A DNA stretch of 32,871 nucleotides from CAZFDE01 sp964517795 (lineage in GTDB: Bacteria; Planctomycetota; Phycisphaerae; Sedimentisphaerales; Anaerobacaceae). Both the position numbers and the translations under genes were made by a program. This document shows, piece by piece, positions 1 to 7,907 of the stretch. The notes under the pieces were generated by a model, which was not told where the DNA came from, made no database searches, and saw nothing but the letters and a program-made list of their open reading frames with translations. The stretch is taken from contig CAZFDE010000028.1 of assembly GCA_964517795.1 (NCBI GenBank), positions 1-32,871 on the forward strand, in the 5' to 3' direction. Within the stretch, counting starts at the first letter, position 1, and the number at the start of each line of letters is the position of its first letter.

Positions 1-479
1 TTGTTGTCGGCGTGCTTGCCGCCGTTGAGGATGTTCATCATCGGCACCGGCAGGATATTGGCGTTGCATCCGCCGAGGTATCGGTACAGCGGCAGTGCGG
101 CCGCGTCGGCCGCGGCCTTGGCAACCGCTAAGGATACGCCGAGGATCGCATTGGCGCCGAGTTTGCCCTTGTTGGCGGTGCCGTCCATCTCGATCATCAA
201 CGCATCGATATCTTCCTGAGCCATCGCATCGGCACCCAGCAGTTCCGGGGCGATCACCTCGTTGACATTTTTAACGGCCTTAAGGACGCCCTTGTTCATA
301 TATCGCTTGGCGCGGGTATCGCGAAGCTCGACCGCTTCGTAGGCACCGGTGCTGGCGCCGGAGGGCACCGCCGCCCGGCCGAACGAGCCGTCTTCGAGCA
401 GCACATCCACCTCAACGGTGGGGTTGCCGCGGGAATCCAGAATTTCGCGTGCGCGAACATCAATAATCGTCGTGTACAT
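1..479 (-). CDS. eno: Enolase, N-terminal part (cut by window edge)
   Basis: Enolase (2-phosphoglycerate to phosphoenolpyruvate, glycolysis; cytoplasmic). The reverse strand from the ATG at 479 gives about 159 residues beginning MYTTIIDVRAREILDSRGNP, the canonical enolase N-terminus. It continues through the family motifs VPSGASTGAYEA, GANAILGVSLA and NILNGGKHADN. About 270 C-terminal residues, including most catalytic residues, lie beyond position 1. A Shine-Dalgarno sequence (GAAAGGA, about 487-493) precedes the ATG and supports the start. The gene is divergent from the phosphoesterase at 728 and has its own promoter near 547-575. Identification is secure from sequence; nothing is odd in the visible part. 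Confidence 0.97.
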   Translation of the reverse strand, partial: MYTTIIDVRAREILDSRGNPTVEVDVLLEDGSFGRAAVPSGASTGAYEAVELRDTRAKRYMNKGVLKAVKNVNEVIAPELLGADAMAQEDIDALMIEMDGTANKGKLGANAILGVSLAVAKAAADAAALPLYRYLGGCNANILPVPMMNILNGGKHADN

Positions 480-546
480 CGTTTTTAGTCCTTTCTTAAA
501 TGACTGAATATTCTAATTCGCTATCGTAAGCCCTAAAGAACACAAG

Positions 547-575
547 AGATTACCGATTTTCACAGGCCCCGTCAA
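547..575 (-). promoter_or_regulatory. Predicted sigma70-type promoter of eno
   Basis: On the reverse strand TTGACG (570-575) and TAATCT (547-552) are separated by exactly 17 bp. This places transcription start about 60 nt upstream of the enolase ATG. The rest of the 480-727 divergent gap shows no clear second promoter for the rightward genes. Confidence 0.6.
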
Positions 576-727
576 GACCCATTATTGTCAGTTTTTTGTG
601 AGAAAACAGCAGTCTCAACGTAAAGCGTTGCTCAAAAACATAGATTCTTCTGGAATCGCGGCCGGTTTTGTGTTATTAAGGTGAGTTTCGCAGATTATGA
701 GAATATAACCGAAGTATAGGGGCAGCG

Positions 728-1504
728 ATGTTTGCAATAATCAGTGATATACATTCGAATCTCGAGGCGTTGACCGTCGTGCTGAACGATATCGCCAAAC
801 GCGGGATCAAGACGATCTACTGCCTGGGCGATGTGGTCGGCTACGGCGCCAATCCCAAAGAATGCCTGGATCTGGTAATCGAAAAAACCAAGTGGTGCGT
901 GTTGGGCAACCACGACTTTGCGGTCTTTTACGAGCCGACGAATTTCAACTATGCGGCCGAGCAGGCCAGTTTCTGGACCCGCGACGTCTTAGAGACCGAT
1001 GAAAACGAGACCAACCGCGAAAAATGGTGGAAATTCCTGGGCAACCTGCCGATGCGCCGCTCGACCAAGGCCAAACTCGGTGATACTCAGGCCACAATCG
1101 ATTTCATCCATGCTTCGCCGCGCCGGCCGATCAACGAATACGTCTTTCCCGACGATGTCTATACCAATCCGGTGAAGGTCAAGATCCTTTTTGAGAAAGT
1201 CAGCCACATCTGCTTTATCGGCCATACGCATCTGCCGGGCGTGTTTCTCGATGAGCCGGATTTCTACCTGCCCGAGGAACTCGGCGGTAAATATCCGATC
1301 CTCGAGGATGAAAAGGCCATCATCAACATCGGTTCGGTCGGCCAGCCCCGCGACAAGGACAACCGAAGCAGTTACGTCTATGTCGAAAATAACGTTGTCA
1401 ATTTCGTCCGGCTCGAATACGATTACGAAACCACGGCCAACAAGATTCGCAATGTGGATCAGCTTGACAACTTCAATGCAGAGCGGCTGTATGAAGGAAA
1501 ATAG
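728..1504 (+). CDS. Calcineurin-like metallophosphoesterase
   Basis: A 258-residue cytoplasmic metallophosphoesterase of the Metallophos_2/YfcE-like group. The motifs occur in order: FAIISDIHSNLEAL (D-x-H metal ligands) at the N-terminus, CLGDVVGYGANP (GD), VLGNHDFAV (GNHD), a His in IDFIHAS, and FIGHTHLPG (GHTH) around residue 165, then INIGSVGQPRD. This is the complete two-metal active site. Members act on varied phosphoesters (diadenosine tetraphosphate, cyclic nucleotides, protein phosphate), so the substrate cannot be named. The start is supported by AGGGG at 718-722, 5 nt before ATG. yidC follows after 27 bp on the same strand, suggesting co-transcription. Confidence 0.9.
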   Translation: MFAIISDIHSNLEALTVVLNDIAKRGIKTIYCLGDVVGYGANPKECLDLVIEKTKWCVLGNHDFAVFYEPTNFNYAAEQASFWTRDVLETDENETNREKWWKFLGNLPMRRSTKAKLGDTQATIDFIHASPRRPINEYVFPDDVYTNPVKVKILFEKVSHICFIGHTHLPGVFLDEPDFYLPEELGGKYPILEDEKAIINIGSVGQPRDKDNRSSYVYVENNVVNFVRLEYDYETTANKIRNVDQLDNFNAERLYEGK

Positions 1505-1531
1505 AACGCAATCCGCGCACAGGATAAGATC

Positions 1532-3478
1532 ATGAAAAAATCGTTTGTCATTTGTTCAATTGCCGTATTGTTTTTATCGATGGTGTCCTGTATCAGCTAC
1601 GGCCTGCTGTGTATGCCGGGTTATACGACCCGGTGCACGTTGCTGCAGCAGACTATGGAGCAATCGGCTGAAACGACCGATCCCAACCAGGCCCCCGATG
1701 CGGATCCCCCCGCATCATCGGTGCCGAAATTATGGGTTGCCCAGGGGCCGACCCGCACCGTCACGCTCGGCTCACGCGATCCCAATACCGGTTACACGTT
1801 CCAGCTTGAACTAACCACTCAAGGGGCCGCCATCCGCAAGGCCACCCTCTCGGAATTCAATAATCGCGATTATAAAGATCCCCAACCGCTTGAAGTCCTG
1901 GCGCCGGTTGAAACAGGTCGCGGCCGTGAAAGTTATTCCATGGCCAATACGGGCCTTATCTTTTCCGATTACGAATTGAAATTACCGCTGGACAGACTCA
2001 ACTTTGAGTTGATTGATTCCAGCGGCGACCGGGCCGAATTTCAGGCGCTCATCAAAGACAAAAATACCGGCGATGACCTGTTGAAGATCACCAAAACCTA
2101 TACAATCGAACCCGGCAGTTATCACATGGATATCAAGGTGACCCTCGAGAATCTCTATGACGATTCCCAGGAGATACGGTTCAATCTGGCCGGGCCCAGA
2201 GGCATCGGCCGCGAAGGTGTTCGCGGCGATATGCGAAAGGTGATCGGCGGATTTCGAAACGGCGAAGGTAACGTCGTTACCCGTCGGTTGGATATCAAAG
2301 ACCTCAAGAGCGATCAGATCGACAAACGCCGGATCGTCAAAGAGGAGGCCGCATTTCTCTGGTCGGCGATTACCAGTAAATACTTTGCCGCGATTCTCGT
2401 GCCGCTGCCCGAAATCAATAAACCGTTTTGCGACTGGACCTATGACCGCATCGGAACCTATTACAATCCGGACGGACTGGATAACAGCGGCGATGAAACG
2501 GTGAGCTTCGAACTGAAAATCGCGCCAACGAAACTGTCCGCAGCCGGCCGGGACAATGCCCGCCGCACGTATGATTTCGAGTTGTACCTCGGCCCCAAGG
2601 ATAAATCCCTGTTTGACAAGAACGAACATTATAAAAATCTCGGCTTTGTTCAAACGATCGACTTTTTGACCTGCTGCTGCCCGGCCGCGATCATCAGCCC
2701 GCTGGCTTTTACGATCCTCGGCTTCATGAAATGGACCTATCAGTTCATCCCCAACTACGGCGTGATCATCATGATCCTCGTACTGCTGATCCGGCTGTGT
2801 CTGCACCCATTGACTAAAAAGAGCCAGGTTTCGATGAGCAAGATGGGCAAACTCGCGCCCCGCGTCGAGCAGATCAAGAAAAAATATGCCAACAACAAAA
2901 CCGAGATGAACAAGCAGGTCATGGAGCTGTACCGCGAACAGGGCGCTTCGCCGATCTTCGGTATGCTGCCGATGTTCGTCCAGATGCCCATCTGGATCGC
3001 TTTATACAGCGCGATTTATGCCAGTATCGAGCTGCGCGGCGCGCCGTTTCTGCCGGTCTGGATCACCGATCTGTCGGCCCCGGACGCCCTGTTTCGGTTC
3101 GAGGCATTTTCACTGCCCCTGTTCGGAAAGCTCGATTCGTTTAACCTGCTGCCGATTATGATGGGCGTGGCATTTTTCCTGCAGCAGAAACTGATGCCCT
3201 CGCAGGCGGCCGCCTCCACCAATCCGCAGATGCAGCAGCAGCAAAAGATGATGAAGATCATGCTGCCGATCATGTTCCCGCTGATCCTGTATAAGGCGCC
3301 GTCGGGCCTGAATCTCTATATTATGACCAGTACGTTCGCCGGTGTGATGGAGCAGTATGTGATCCGCAAACACATCCGCGAACAGGAAGAGCTGGAAAAA
3401 CAGGGTAAGGTTCCGGTGACCAGCAAGACCGGCGGCAAGATCAAAAAGAAAAAACCGAAACCCTTCTACCGCATGTAA
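1532..3478 (+). CDS. yidC: Membrane protein insertase YidC/Oxa1
   Basis: YidC inserts and folds inner-membrane proteins alone or with SecYEG. This 648-residue protein has the Gram-negative layout: an N-terminal membrane segment (about 4-25), a low-complexity linker, a large periplasmic beta domain (about 70-360, with TFQLELTTQGAAIRKATL near its start), and the conserved C-terminal five-helix core. The core includes a membrane-embedded Arg (LIRLCLHPLTKKSQVSM), the cytoplasmic hairpin (SKMGKLAPRVEQIKKKYANN), MLPMFVQMPIWIALYSAIY and KAPSGLNLYIMTST. The C-terminus is very basic (KIKKKKPKP), as in YidCs that contact ribosomes. AGGA at 1521-1524 sits 7 nt before ATG. It is followed 26 bp later by mnmE, the classical yidC-mnmE order. 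The N-terminal segment contains several Cys residues, one in a weak lipobox-like context (LSMVSC). Confidence 0.96.
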   Translation: MKKSFVICSIAVLFLSMVSCISYGLLCMPGYTTRCTLLQQTMEQSAETTDPNQAPDADPPASSVPKLWVAQGPTRTVTLGSRDPNTGYTFQLELTTQGAAIRKATLSEFNNRDYKDPQPLEVLAPVETGRGRESYSMANTGLIFSDYELKLPLDRLNFELIDSSGDRAEFQALIKDKNTGDDLLKITKTYTIEPGSYHMDIKVTLENLYDDSQEIRFNLAGPRGIGREGVRGDMRKVIGGFRNGEGNVVTRRLDIKDLKSDQIDKRRIVKEEAAFLWSAITSKYFAAILVPLPEINKPFCDWTYDRIGTYYNPDGLDNSGDETVSFELKIAPTKLSAAGRDNARRTYDFELYLGPKDKSLFDKNEHYKNLGFVQTIDFLTCCCPAAIISPLAFTILGFMKWTYQFIPNYGVIIMILVLLIRLCLHPLTKKSQVSMSKMGKLAPRVEQIKKKYANNKTEMNKQVMELYREQGASPIFGMLPMFVQMPIWIALYSAIYASIELRGAPFLPVWITDLSAPDALFRFEAFSLPLFGKLDSFNLLPIMMGVAFFLQQKLMPSQAAASTNPQMQQQQKMMKIMLPIMFPLILYKAPSGLNLYIMTSTFAGVMEQYVIRKHIREQEELEKQGKVPVTSKTGGKIKKKKPKPFYRM

Positions 3479-3504
3479 CGCCGCGGCCGAGATACGGGCA
3501 GGTC

Positions 3505-4905
3505 ATGAACCGCACAGATTACGAGATTGACGACACGATTATTGCGGTCAGTTCGCCGTCCGCCGAGAAGCGCGTGATCATCCGCATCAGCGGACCCGGC
3601 ACTTTCGATGCGGTCAATCGCTTTTTTAGTCCCCGGTTGCCCCGGCACACCGCAACACTCTGCAAAGGAAAGCTGAGAATCGACGGCGATTTCGAACCGG
3701 CCTGTACCGCCTATGTCTTTTGCCGGCCGCATTCATATACCGGCCAGGATATGATTGAGATTCACGCTGATATCAGCAGTATCATTACCGAAACGATCAT
3801 CGATCGTTTCCTGGCGGCCGGACTGCGGACCGCCTCACCGGGTGAATTTACGGCCCGGGCATTCTTCAACGGCAAGATCGACCTGGCCCAGGCCGAGGCC
3901 GTCAATGAGATCATCTGTGCATCGAACCTGTATCAACTTGATGCCGCCGAGAAACTGCTGGCCGGCAAGCTCGTCCAGGCAACCCGGGCCATCCATCAGG
4001 ATTTGATCGATCTGCTGAGCTTATTTGAAGCACAACTGGATTTCAGCGAAGAGGATATCGAACTGATCAGCTCTCGGGATGCGCGCGAACGGCTCGACGG
4101 GATCGGCCGCAAACTCGGCGCATTATTGTCGGGTAATATCACATTCGAAGCGGTGATCGATCTGCCGTCTGTGGGGATCGCCGGGCTGCCCAACGCCGGC
4201 AAGAGCAGTCTGCTCAATTCACTGCTGGGCCGCGACCGCAGCATCGTCTCCGATGCCCATCAAACGACCCGCGATGTCCTCAGCGAAATCTGCCGGATCG
4301 ACGAAACGCAATTTGTTCTGTTCGATTGCGCCGGCCTGATCGTTGAGCCGCAAACACTGATCGATCAATTGGCCCAGGCGACCGCCGTCGATGCCCTGAA
4401 AAATGCAACGCGGGTGATATTCTGCATCGATATCACCAAAGACGACCTCACCGATGACATGGCGATCTATCACACCATCCAAACCGATTCGGTGATACCG
4501 GTGGCGACCAAAGCCGATCTTGTCGAACGGAAAAAACGAAACGCGCAAATTGAGAAATTCAACCTCGCTTTTCAAACATGCTTCCTGCCGATATCGATCA
4601 AAACCGGTGACGGCCTGGAAAAACTCAAAGACAGGATCGTAACCCAACTAAACGCGTTGGCAGTCGTCCCCGGCACTGAGGCTCAGTCGCAATCTGCCTG
4701 TGCCCTGACAGCCCGCCATCGCCAATCTGTCACCAATGCGTTGGAACAGATCGAACAAGCCGATACACCTCTGGCCCAGGATCAAATCGAGATCGCCGCG
4801 ATGATGCTGCGGGCCGCCATCGGCGAACTGACTGCCATCGAATCCGAACATCTCGACGAAACCATCCTCGATAATATCTTCGCCAAATTCTGCATCGGAA
4901 AATAA
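3505..4905 (+). CDS. mnmE: tRNA modification GTPase MnmE (TrmE)
   Basis: MnmE works with MnmG to modify the wobble uridine (cmnm5U34) of certain tRNAs. The 466 residues show the formyl-tetrahydrofolate-binding N-domain (VIIRISGP, SPGEFTARAFFNGKIDLAQAEAV), the helical domain, the inserted G domain and the terminal FCIGK with the catalytic Cys. In the G domain, G1 is GLPNAGKSS (227-235) with the K+-binding Asn230, G3 is DCAG (274-277, usually DTAG), and G4 is TKAD. Two conserved elements are altered: the K-loop reads SDAHQTTRD instead of TDIAGTTRD, and the position of the catalytic Glu (E. coli E282) aligns with Asp287. The family call is firm; the G-domain changes suggest altered GTPase behaviour. 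It ends 2 bp from the convergent DUF3604 gene, with no visible terminator. Confidence 0.95.
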   Translation: MNRTDYEIDDTIIAVSSPSAEKRVIIRISGPGTFDAVNRFFSPRLPRHTATLCKGKLRIDGDFEPACTAYVFCRPHSYTGQDMIEIHADISSIITETIIDRFLAAGLRTASPGEFTARAFFNGKIDLAQAEAVNEIICASNLYQLDAAEKLLAGKLVQATRAIHQDLIDLLSLFEAQLDFSEEDIELISSRDARERLDGIGRKLGALLSGNITFEAVIDLPSVGIAGLPNAGKSSLLNSLLGRDRSIVSDAHQTTRDVLSEICRIDETQFVLFDCAGLIVEPQTLIDQLAQATAVDALKNATRVIFCIDITKDDLTDDMAIYHTIQTDSVIPVATKADLVERKKRNAQIEKFNLAFQTCFLPISIKTGDGLEKLKDRIVTQLNALAVVPGTEAQSQSACALTARHRQSVTNALEQIEQADTPLAQDQIEIAAMMLRAAIGELTAIESEHLDETILDNIFAKFCIGK

Positions 4906-4907
4906 AA

Positions 4908-6857
4908 TTATTTGACGTTCACAAAAACCGGACTGGCATAGACGATGCCGCCGTTTCGCAGCAGGCCGCGAAGATAGAAACAGGTGTCCGTTTGGGCCTT
5001 TCCCAGATCGATATCGATATCGAAATCCAGATCGGCGATGCTGTTGATCCAGACGGTCTTGCCGTCGCAGATCACCTCCAGCGACTGCAGCGGCCCTTCG
5101 CAGCTCATCTTGACCCGAGCCTTGAGCGGTTTGCCTTTCTTGACGGTGATCTCATCGCCGCTGAGTGCGCCGTTGACCGTATAGTAAACAATTGCGCGGG
5201 TATCCCACACCGCCCAGGTATGGCGGTCATAGAGCGCATTAAACACATCCTCTCGGGTGATCGCCTTGGTCCAGATGCCGGTGAGCATCTTGCTGTGCGT
5301 CGGGACGCGGCCGTAAGATTCGAGCGCCCCGAACGCAAAGCCCGGTTTGCCGTTATGGCAATCGGTGCCGCCGGTAAAGCCGACCTTATAGCCGTTGGCC
5401 AGGGCGTCCTGAGCTGATGAGCCCCAACCGTACCACGCCCGCCACGCATCGTTATCGTAGATATTGCGTTCCATGTTGCCGCGGATCTGAAAAATCTCGA
5501 TCAGCCGGTAACAGGGGTGCGGATTGTAAAACGGATAGGCGAACCAGTAGGGCGTGCCGTCCGGTTTTCGCGTTTCGGCGACCGCATTGGTATGGTGCGG
5601 CACTGCGATGAATTTTTTGCCGGCCGGCAGTGAATCGAACAATGCGTTCAGTTCCTTGGCCGACTCGACAGGGGTTTGCCGATGCAGCTTTTTGATCTCG
5701 CCCAATGGTTTCATCGGGTGGTTCGGATCGGTGAAGTAATAGTTGTCATGGCCGTGGGTGGACGAATCCTCCCAGCCGAACAGCGTCGCAAACGCACCCG
5801 GCTCGTAATATTTTTCCATGTGGCTGACCAGATGGTCCCAGCGGTTATGGGCGGGTGTGTGGTCGCCCGGCGCGATATAGTTCATATTCACATGATCGCG
5901 GGCAACCTTCAGCGCCTTGTCCACCGTACCGGTGCCGTCACCGGAGACCTCGGTATGCCAGTGGAACTCGCCGAATCCCGCTTTCTGGCCGTGCGGGGCC
6001 TTAGCCCAGACGGGATTGCCGGTGACGATCATATTTTCACCGTCCGGTTTGCCGTTGCTGATGTTATCGCCGGGGCCGATTGCCTTTAAGGGAATTTCGA
6101 TCACCACGCGGCCGATATCTTTGGGCTTGTCCAGATACAAAATCTGCGATTCGCTCAGCGTGATGTCCTGCGATTGGCCGTTGAATTCCAACGTGGCCTG
6201 CACCGGTTTGGAAAAGGATGTCGCATTGCCGTATCGGTCTTCGGCGGTGATCACGGTGCGGACCTTGCCGCTTTTATCCGGTGTCGGATGGCTGTAGATC
6301 GCCAATCGCTCGGCCGGGCCGGGCCCGACATGCATCACCGCAACCGCGTTTTCCACTTTCTCGAATACATCCTCATCGTCCCGCGGATTGTTGTCGATCC
6401 AGATGCTCAGCGCCTCGTCCTGATCGCTATGATACGGCGGGATCACTGAAAGTGTAATGGTCAGGGTCTCACCGTGTTTGATGCCCCGCTGCGTTTTGGC
6501 GCGGGCGATCACATAGTCTCGGTGCGTGAACAGATAATCATTCGAAAAGTCATACGGCGGCTTAAAGACCACGTCGGCCTTATCGAAATTGATGTCGCCA
6601 TATTTCCATGTACAAAACGTTCGCAGGCCCTTACTGCGAAGCTCGATCAATGCCCCGGGCAGGATATCGACCTGCGGTGACCACTTCAGTACCCAGTGAC
6701 TTTCGCTGTTGAGCGTCGCAAAGGCACTGCCCGACTGGACCACCAGCGTCGGATTGGCGGGCGCTTCAAACGCCTCCCACGCCCCAAAAATCGATGTGAC
6801 CGTTAACAGTGTGATCAGTAATATGATGCTGTATCGCATCTTAAGATTCGTTACCAT
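4908..6857 (-). CDS. Secreted DUF3604 (PHP-like) family protein
   Basis: A 649-residue protein with an N-terminal signal peptide (hydrophobic stretch about 9-26, probable cleavage near FGAWEA). The middle and C-terminal part carry His/Asp motifs typical of PHP-type metal-dependent phosphoesterase folds: FHWHTE (299-301 HWH), PGDHTP (about 330), GWEDS, VPHHTN (419-423) and GGTDCHNG (496-503). This pattern belongs to DUF3604; no substrate is established. The N-terminal half looks like beta-rich Ig-like domains. The start at 6857 was chosen because AAAGGAG lies just upstream at a good spacing; an in-frame ATG at 6947 would put the promoter inside the gene and place 30 residues before the signal peptide. 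The protein probably acts in the periplasm or outside the cell. Confidence 0.85.
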   Translation of the reverse strand: MVTNLKMRYSIILLITLLTVTSIFGAWEAFEAPANPTLVVQSGSAFATLNSESHWVLKWSPQVDILPGALIELRSKGLRTFCTWKYGDINFDKADVVFKPPYDFSNDYLFTHRDYVIARAKTQRGIKHGETLTITLSVIPPYHSDQDEALSIWIDNNPRDDEDVFEKVENAVAVMHVGPGPAERLAIYSHPTPDKSGKVRTVITAEDRYGNATSFSKPVQATLEFNGQSQDITLSESQILYLDKPKDIGRVVIEIPLKAIGPGDNISNGKPDGENMIVTGNPVWAKAPHGQKAGFGEFHWHTEVSGDGTGTVDKALKVARDHVNMNYIAPGDHTPAHNRWDHLVSHMEKYYEPGAFATLFGWEDSSTHGHDNYYFTDPNHPMKPLGEIKKLHRQTPVESAKELNALFDSLPAGKKFIAVPHHTNAVAETRKPDGTPYWFAYPFYNPHPCYRLIEIFQIRGNMERNIYDNDAWRAWYGWGSSAQDALANGYKVGFTGGTDCHNGKPGFAFGALESYGRVPTHSKMLTGIWTKAITREDVFNALYDRHTWAVWDTRAIVYYTVNGALSGDEITVKKGKPLKARVKMSCEGPLQSLEVICDGKTVWINSIADLDFDIDIDLGKAQTDTCFYLRGLLRNGGIVYASPVFVNVK

Positions 6858-6893
6858 CGGTATCTCCTTTCGATCGGTTAATTGGAAAGCAGG

Positions 6894-6922
6894 ATTGTAC
6901 AAGATTTCCGTTTGCCGGTCAA
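6894..6922 (-). promoter_or_regulatory. Predicted promoter of the DUF3604 gene
   Basis: On the reverse strand TTGACC (6917-6922) and TACAAT (6894-6899) are 17 bp apart. The predicted transcript starts about 30 nt before the ATG at 6857, leaving room for the strong Shine-Dalgarno sequence. Confidence 0.6.
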
Positions 6923-7069
6923 TCACACCCGAATCTTTATAATCCAATCATAAATCATAGATTAACCATTTTTACAAAAATGTGCCCCCAAGGCCTGAAT
7001 GAATGCGGCAATCGCATTTTACAAAACGATCTGGTTTTCACCGAACCGGCTAATTTGGATATTTTTTTC

Positions 7070-7098
7070 TTGACAGCAGGTCACGTGTCCGGTTTAAT
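7070..7098 (+). promoter_or_regulatory. Predicted strong promoter of the small lipoprotein gene
   Basis: TTGACA (7070-7075) and TTTAAT (7093-7098) are 17 bp apart. The spacer contains the palindrome CACGTG (7082-7087). Start of transcription would be near 7105, giving a leader of about 147 nt before ATG 7252. Confidence 0.6.
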
Positions 7099-7104
7099 TC
7101 TGAC

Positions 7105-7251
7105 ATTTGAGTGACAATATGGGAGATGTCTGGCTAAAAGAGAGAGCTCGTAATTAACAGTACATAAATTAGAAACATGGAATTCGTTTACTGTAAGCGG
7201 GCTAATATCCGCTTGAAATAAGTATATTGTTTCTTTTTTGGAGGTTTAATT
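7105..7251 (+). other. Long untranslated leader with a stem-loop
   Basis: The 6858-7251 gap (about 390 bp) contains two divergent promoters and this leader. A perfect 6-bp stem (AAGCGG 7195-7200, CCGCTT 7209-7214) with an 8-nt loop lies about 25 nt before the Shine-Dalgarno sequence. I recognise no known riboswitch. The stem could affect translation, but that is inference. Confidence 0.35.
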
Positions 7252-7641
7252 ATGAAGTACGGTTCATTGCTGCAAAATGTCACCTGTATTTGCCTTACCT
7301 TTTCTATTTTCATTGCTGGCTGTGCAGGGACAAATCCACACCCCGTAGATCGCTATATGCCGGGTGATGAGAAAAAATCATGTAAAGCGCTCTATGCCGA
7401 AATGCAGGATATCGACAATCAAGTTGAGGTTAAGAACAAAAAAATTAAAGACAGAGATACGTGGAATGCAGTATTTTTTGTATCCGGCTTCTTTTTGATT
7501 GTGCCTTGGTTCCTTATCGATTGTAAAAATTCTCATGAATCTGAAATAGAAGCCTTAGAGGCCCGAAAAAAGAATCTGAAAATAATTTACGCTGAAAAAG
7601 ATTGCTCCATTACTGAAAATATTGTTGGCACTGCAAATTAA
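7252..7641 (+). CDS. Small lipoprotein with a central membrane segment, function unknown
   Basis: A 129-residue protein. The N-terminus is a lipoprotein signal ending in the lipobox FIAGC (Cys about 24), so it should be lipid-anchored on the periplasmic side. A hydrophobic stretch (about 79-98, VFFVSGFFLIVPWFLI) follows a charged coiled-coil-like region, and a second charged helix rich in Glu/Lys follows it. I do not recognise the family. GGAGG at 7240-7244 is a strong ribosome-binding site 7 nt before ATG. The gene is AT-richer than its neighbours, which could reflect recent acquisition. It has its own promoter and leader, and a stem-loop follows the stop codon. Confidence 0.75.
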   Translation: MKYGSLLQNVTCICLTFSIFIAGCAGTNPHPVDRYMPGDEKKSCKALYAEMQDIDNQVEVKNKKIKDRDTWNAVFFVSGFFLIVPWFLIDCKNSHESEIEALEARKKNLKIIYAEKDCSITENIVGTAN

Positions 7642-7663
7642 ATCATTTTTTGTTAAAAATAAA

Positions 7664-7695
7664 CAGGGGCGTTTACGGAATCGTCAACGCCCCTG
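7664..7695 (+). terminator. Strong stem-loop after the lipoprotein gene
   Basis: A perfect 10-bp stem (CAGGGGCGTT 7664-7673, AACGCCCCTG 7686-7695) with a 12-nt loop begins 22 nt after the stop codon. The sequence after it is AT-rich but has no clean T-run, so it may act as a terminator or as a 3' stabilising hairpin. Confidence 0.5.
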
Positions 7696-7779
7696 ATATT
7701 ATAATTGAACGCCTTGTATTGCGTTTTTGGTTTTAACTTTTCAATTCTATTGGTCTTTTGCCTCGAACTTGGCATTAGC

Positions 7780-7824
7780 GCACTTTAATATTTTCTGCTG
7801 CGATTTAGGACGTCATTAGGACAA
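7780..7824 (+). repeat. Dispersed 45-bp repeat, copy A
   Basis: Identical at 42 of 45 positions to 31311-31355, in the same orientation. It contains two TTAGGAC heptamers. In this copy GCGATTT (7800-7806) can pair with AAATCCGC (7823-7830) apart from one bulged base. Weaker similarity continues for roughly 35-40 bp to the right. It lies between the lipoprotein gene and the 3' end of the convergent TSUP gene and has no coding potential I can support. Confidence 0.8.
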
Positions 7825-7907
7825 ATCCGCAACAGGGATCAACGAAGCATGAAAAATCAAAATGTTCTAAAAACCTTCATGACGGGCACGGCCCAATCTT
7901 GCCGTTG

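Noticed and set aside
1982..2806. A 274-codon open frame on the - strand opposite yidC
   Set aside because: Antisense shadow of the YidC periplasmic domain with no start signal or family motif.
6858..6947. Upstream ATG (6947) for the DUF3604 protein
   Set aside because: The promoter would lie inside the gene, and the excellent Shine-Dalgarno sequence and signal peptide both point to 6857.
7860..7907. Possible terminator of the TSUP gene (GGGC/GCCC near 7885)
   Set aside because: The stem is only 4 bp and the following T-run is displaced.
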